NCBI GenBank assembly: GCA_910586475.1
Contig: CAJUHM010000057.1
Span: forward strand, 1-13,767
From: an uncultured Muribaculaceae bacterium
Lineage (GTDB): Bacteria; Bacteroidota; Bacteroidia; Bacteroidales; Muribaculaceae
Length of the DNA: 13,767 nucleotides
Direction: 5' to 3'
The notes beneath the pieces are model-generated. The model was not told the DNA's origin and made no database searches. It worked only from the letters and a program-made list of their open reading frames with translations. Made by a program: the position numbers and the translations under genes. Position 1 is the stretch's first letter. Every line of letters begins with the position of its first letter. Shown here in pieces: positions 12,837 through 13,767 of the stretch.

Positions 12837-12898
12837 CAACGTCAAACAAAAAAACTATTACCACACCAATCAATAGTTTTTAATAAATCAGGCAACCA

Positions 12899-13573
12899 AT
12901 GACACTTCGCAAAATAGTAATTTCAACTCTCCTCTGTGGCATTCTGTCACCTCTTACATCCTCAGCAAAATCTCTTCCCAAAGAACACCTCAATATCGCC
13001 CGTCAGGAAACACAGCTCTCAGCGGCCGATCCGTCGAACTCCTTTATCGCGATGGCAACAGCCCAGACTCGCGAAAACACCCCCTTCGCCCAGATGCCCG
13101 ACCTTCTCACCGAAGAAGCCACAATCGCCGACGCTTCCGCCTCGAAGATCATCAACTACGCGTCCCGTTTTCTCGGCACCCGCTACATTCTCGGCGCAAT
13201 GGGCCCCTCGGCATTCGATTGCTCAGGATTCGTCGGATATGTCTATCGCAACTTCGGCATCACACTCAACCGCACCTCGCGCCAGCAGTATCTCCAGGGC
13301 GAAAAAGTCAGCCTCGGCAACCTGCGCCCGGGCGACCTGCTCTTCTTCAGCTCCCGAAGCAGCGGCCGCGGCAACGTCGGACATGTCGCAATGGTTACCG
13401 AAGTGAATCCCGACGGCTCATGCAAATTCATCCACGCCTCATCAGGCAAAGGCCGCGTGACATACCAGAACTTCCCCGACAATGGCTACTACCAGCGCAA
13501 CTTCGTCGGAGCGCGCCGAATCCTCGGCACAAGTCTGGCCCAAAACTCAACTCTGGCACAGAACAAGCAATAA
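12899..13573 (+). CDS. NlpC/P60-family cell-wall peptidase
   Basis: This 224-residue exported cysteine peptidase should cleave peptide stems of peptidoglycan, usually the D-Glu/diaminopimelate bond. A Sec signal peptide (IVISTLLCGILSPLTSSA, cleavage near residue 23) is followed by an unstructured segment (about 25-80) and the NlpC/P60 domain (about 83-212). The catalytic set is intact: C108 in FDCSGFVGYVY, H162 in VGHVAMVTE and H179 in FIHASS. LRPGDLLFF and TSRQQY are family-typical. No SH3 or LysM module is present, so localisation must come from other features. It is transcribed alone from the promoter at 12805 and ended by the terminator at 13609. Together with the transglycosylase at 4435 it is the second peptidoglycan hydrolase here. 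Confidence 0.94.
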   Translation: MTLRKIVISTLLCGILSPLTSSAKSLPKEHLNIARQETQLSAADPSNSFIAMATAQTRENTPFAQMPDLLTEEATIADASASKIINYASRFLGTRYILGAMGPSAFDCSGFVGYVYRNFGITLNRTSRQQYLQGEKVSLGNLRPGDLLFFSSRSSGRGNVGHVAMVTEVNPDGSCKFIHASSGKGRVTYQNFPDNGYYQRNFVGARRILGTSLAQNSTLAQNKQ

Positions 13574-13608
13574 GAAATAGTGATTTAGGAATATATTAAA
13601 CATCCCAA

Positions 13609-13651
13609 ACATCGGTCGGAATCCGCGAGGACTCCGACCGATGTTGTTTTT
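13609..13651 (+). terminator. Terminator after the NlpC/P60 gene
   Basis: ACATCGGTCGGA (13609-13620) pairs perfectly with TCCGACCGATGT (13633-13644). After one A-C mismatch three more pairs close a GCGA tetraloop of the GNRA class (13625-13628). A T-rich tail follows (TGTTTTT, ending 13651). Confidence 0.92.
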
Positions 13652-13725
13652 GTGGACTATTGACGAAACGTCATGAGCGGATTTTATACACCGATTTTAT
13701 CATTTCTTAGAAACTGAGCCGGCAC

Positions 13726-13767
13726 GGCAGACGCATCTTAAATAAACTTAACGGCAGTTTACCAATA
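13726..13767. repeat. Right copy of 42-bp inverted repeat at window ends
   Basis: This is the exact reverse complement of 9-50 and runs to the last base of the window. Read outward it begins GGCAGACGCATC, as does the left copy. The bases just inside (13652-13725) hold only a small hairpin, TGACG-AAA-CGTCA (13661-13673), and no gene. Confidence 0.9.

Larger units (their letters stand above)
12460..12898. other. 439-bp regulatory intergenic region
   Basis: No gene of useful length is present. In order it contains: the lipoprotein terminator (12490-12536); an 11-bp inverted repeat (ATGTTACAAAA 12565-12575 with 12681-12691); a -7 match (12595-12602); a second terminator (12696-12717); a direct repeat (12753-12760 and 12786-12793); a palindrome CGTCA-N4-TGACG (12774-12787); the NlpC/P60 promoter (12805-12836); and ACCAATCA at 12865-12872. 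Confidence 0.7.

Noticed and set aside
1..13767. Whole window as a composite transposon bounded by the inverted repeats
   Set aside because: The cargo includes housekeeping uvrA and ordinary envelope genes, no transposase or integrase is present, and base use looks uniform. Separate insertions or a contig break explain the ends better.

Overview
The window looks like a chromosomal piece of a Bacteroidales bacterium, most likely a gut lineage such as Muribaculaceae. The family guess is inference. The evidence is: a type B type IX secretion (T9SS) sorting domain, which is restricted to Bacteroidota; several exact matches to the Bacteroidota -7 promoter element TAnnTTTG; A-rich leaders without a clear Shine-Dalgarno; a phosphate-porin-family outer-membrane protein; and lipoproteins with acidic residues after the lipid-bearing cysteine. 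All eight confident genes read on the + strand and fill most of the window.

Layout. The two window ends carry the same 42-bp sequence in opposite orientation (9-50 and 13726-13767), probably the edge of a multicopy element at which the assembly stops. Positions 1-437 hold that repeat, a possible 33-residue minus-strand ORF, a hairpin and a promoter. At 438-2562 lies an overlapping response regulator and sensor histidine kinase pair. The spacer 2563-3027 contains a strong terminator and signs of a small structured RNA. At 3028-4344 lies a secreted T9SS type B cargo protein. At 4435-8243 a lytic transglycosylase overlaps uvrA, which ends at a terminator directly fused to the next promoter. At 8341-9360 lies an OprO/OprP-like porin, followed by a 17-bp perfect terminator stem. 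At 9747-12459 lie two tandem paralogous lipoproteins with Big_2 (Ig-like) domains and a DUF1566/FISUMP-like C-terminus, separated by a 185-bp nested palindromic repeat. The spacer 12460-12898 holds terminators, an sRNA candidate and a well-formed promoter. At 12899-13573 lies an NlpC/P60 peptidase with its own terminator.

How the genes relate. Apart from uvrA (nucleotide excision repair) and the two-component pair, everything recognised is an envelope function: peptidoglycan cleavage (transglycosylase and NlpC/P60), outer-membrane transport (porin), T9SS export and surface lipoproteins. Terminators split the window into several transcription units, so this is a neighbourhood rather than one operon. 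I found no defence system, phage, CRISPR array, rRNA or tRNA. The least explained parts are the palindromic element between the two lipoprotein genes, the two intergenic RNA candidates, and the inverted repeats at the window ends.
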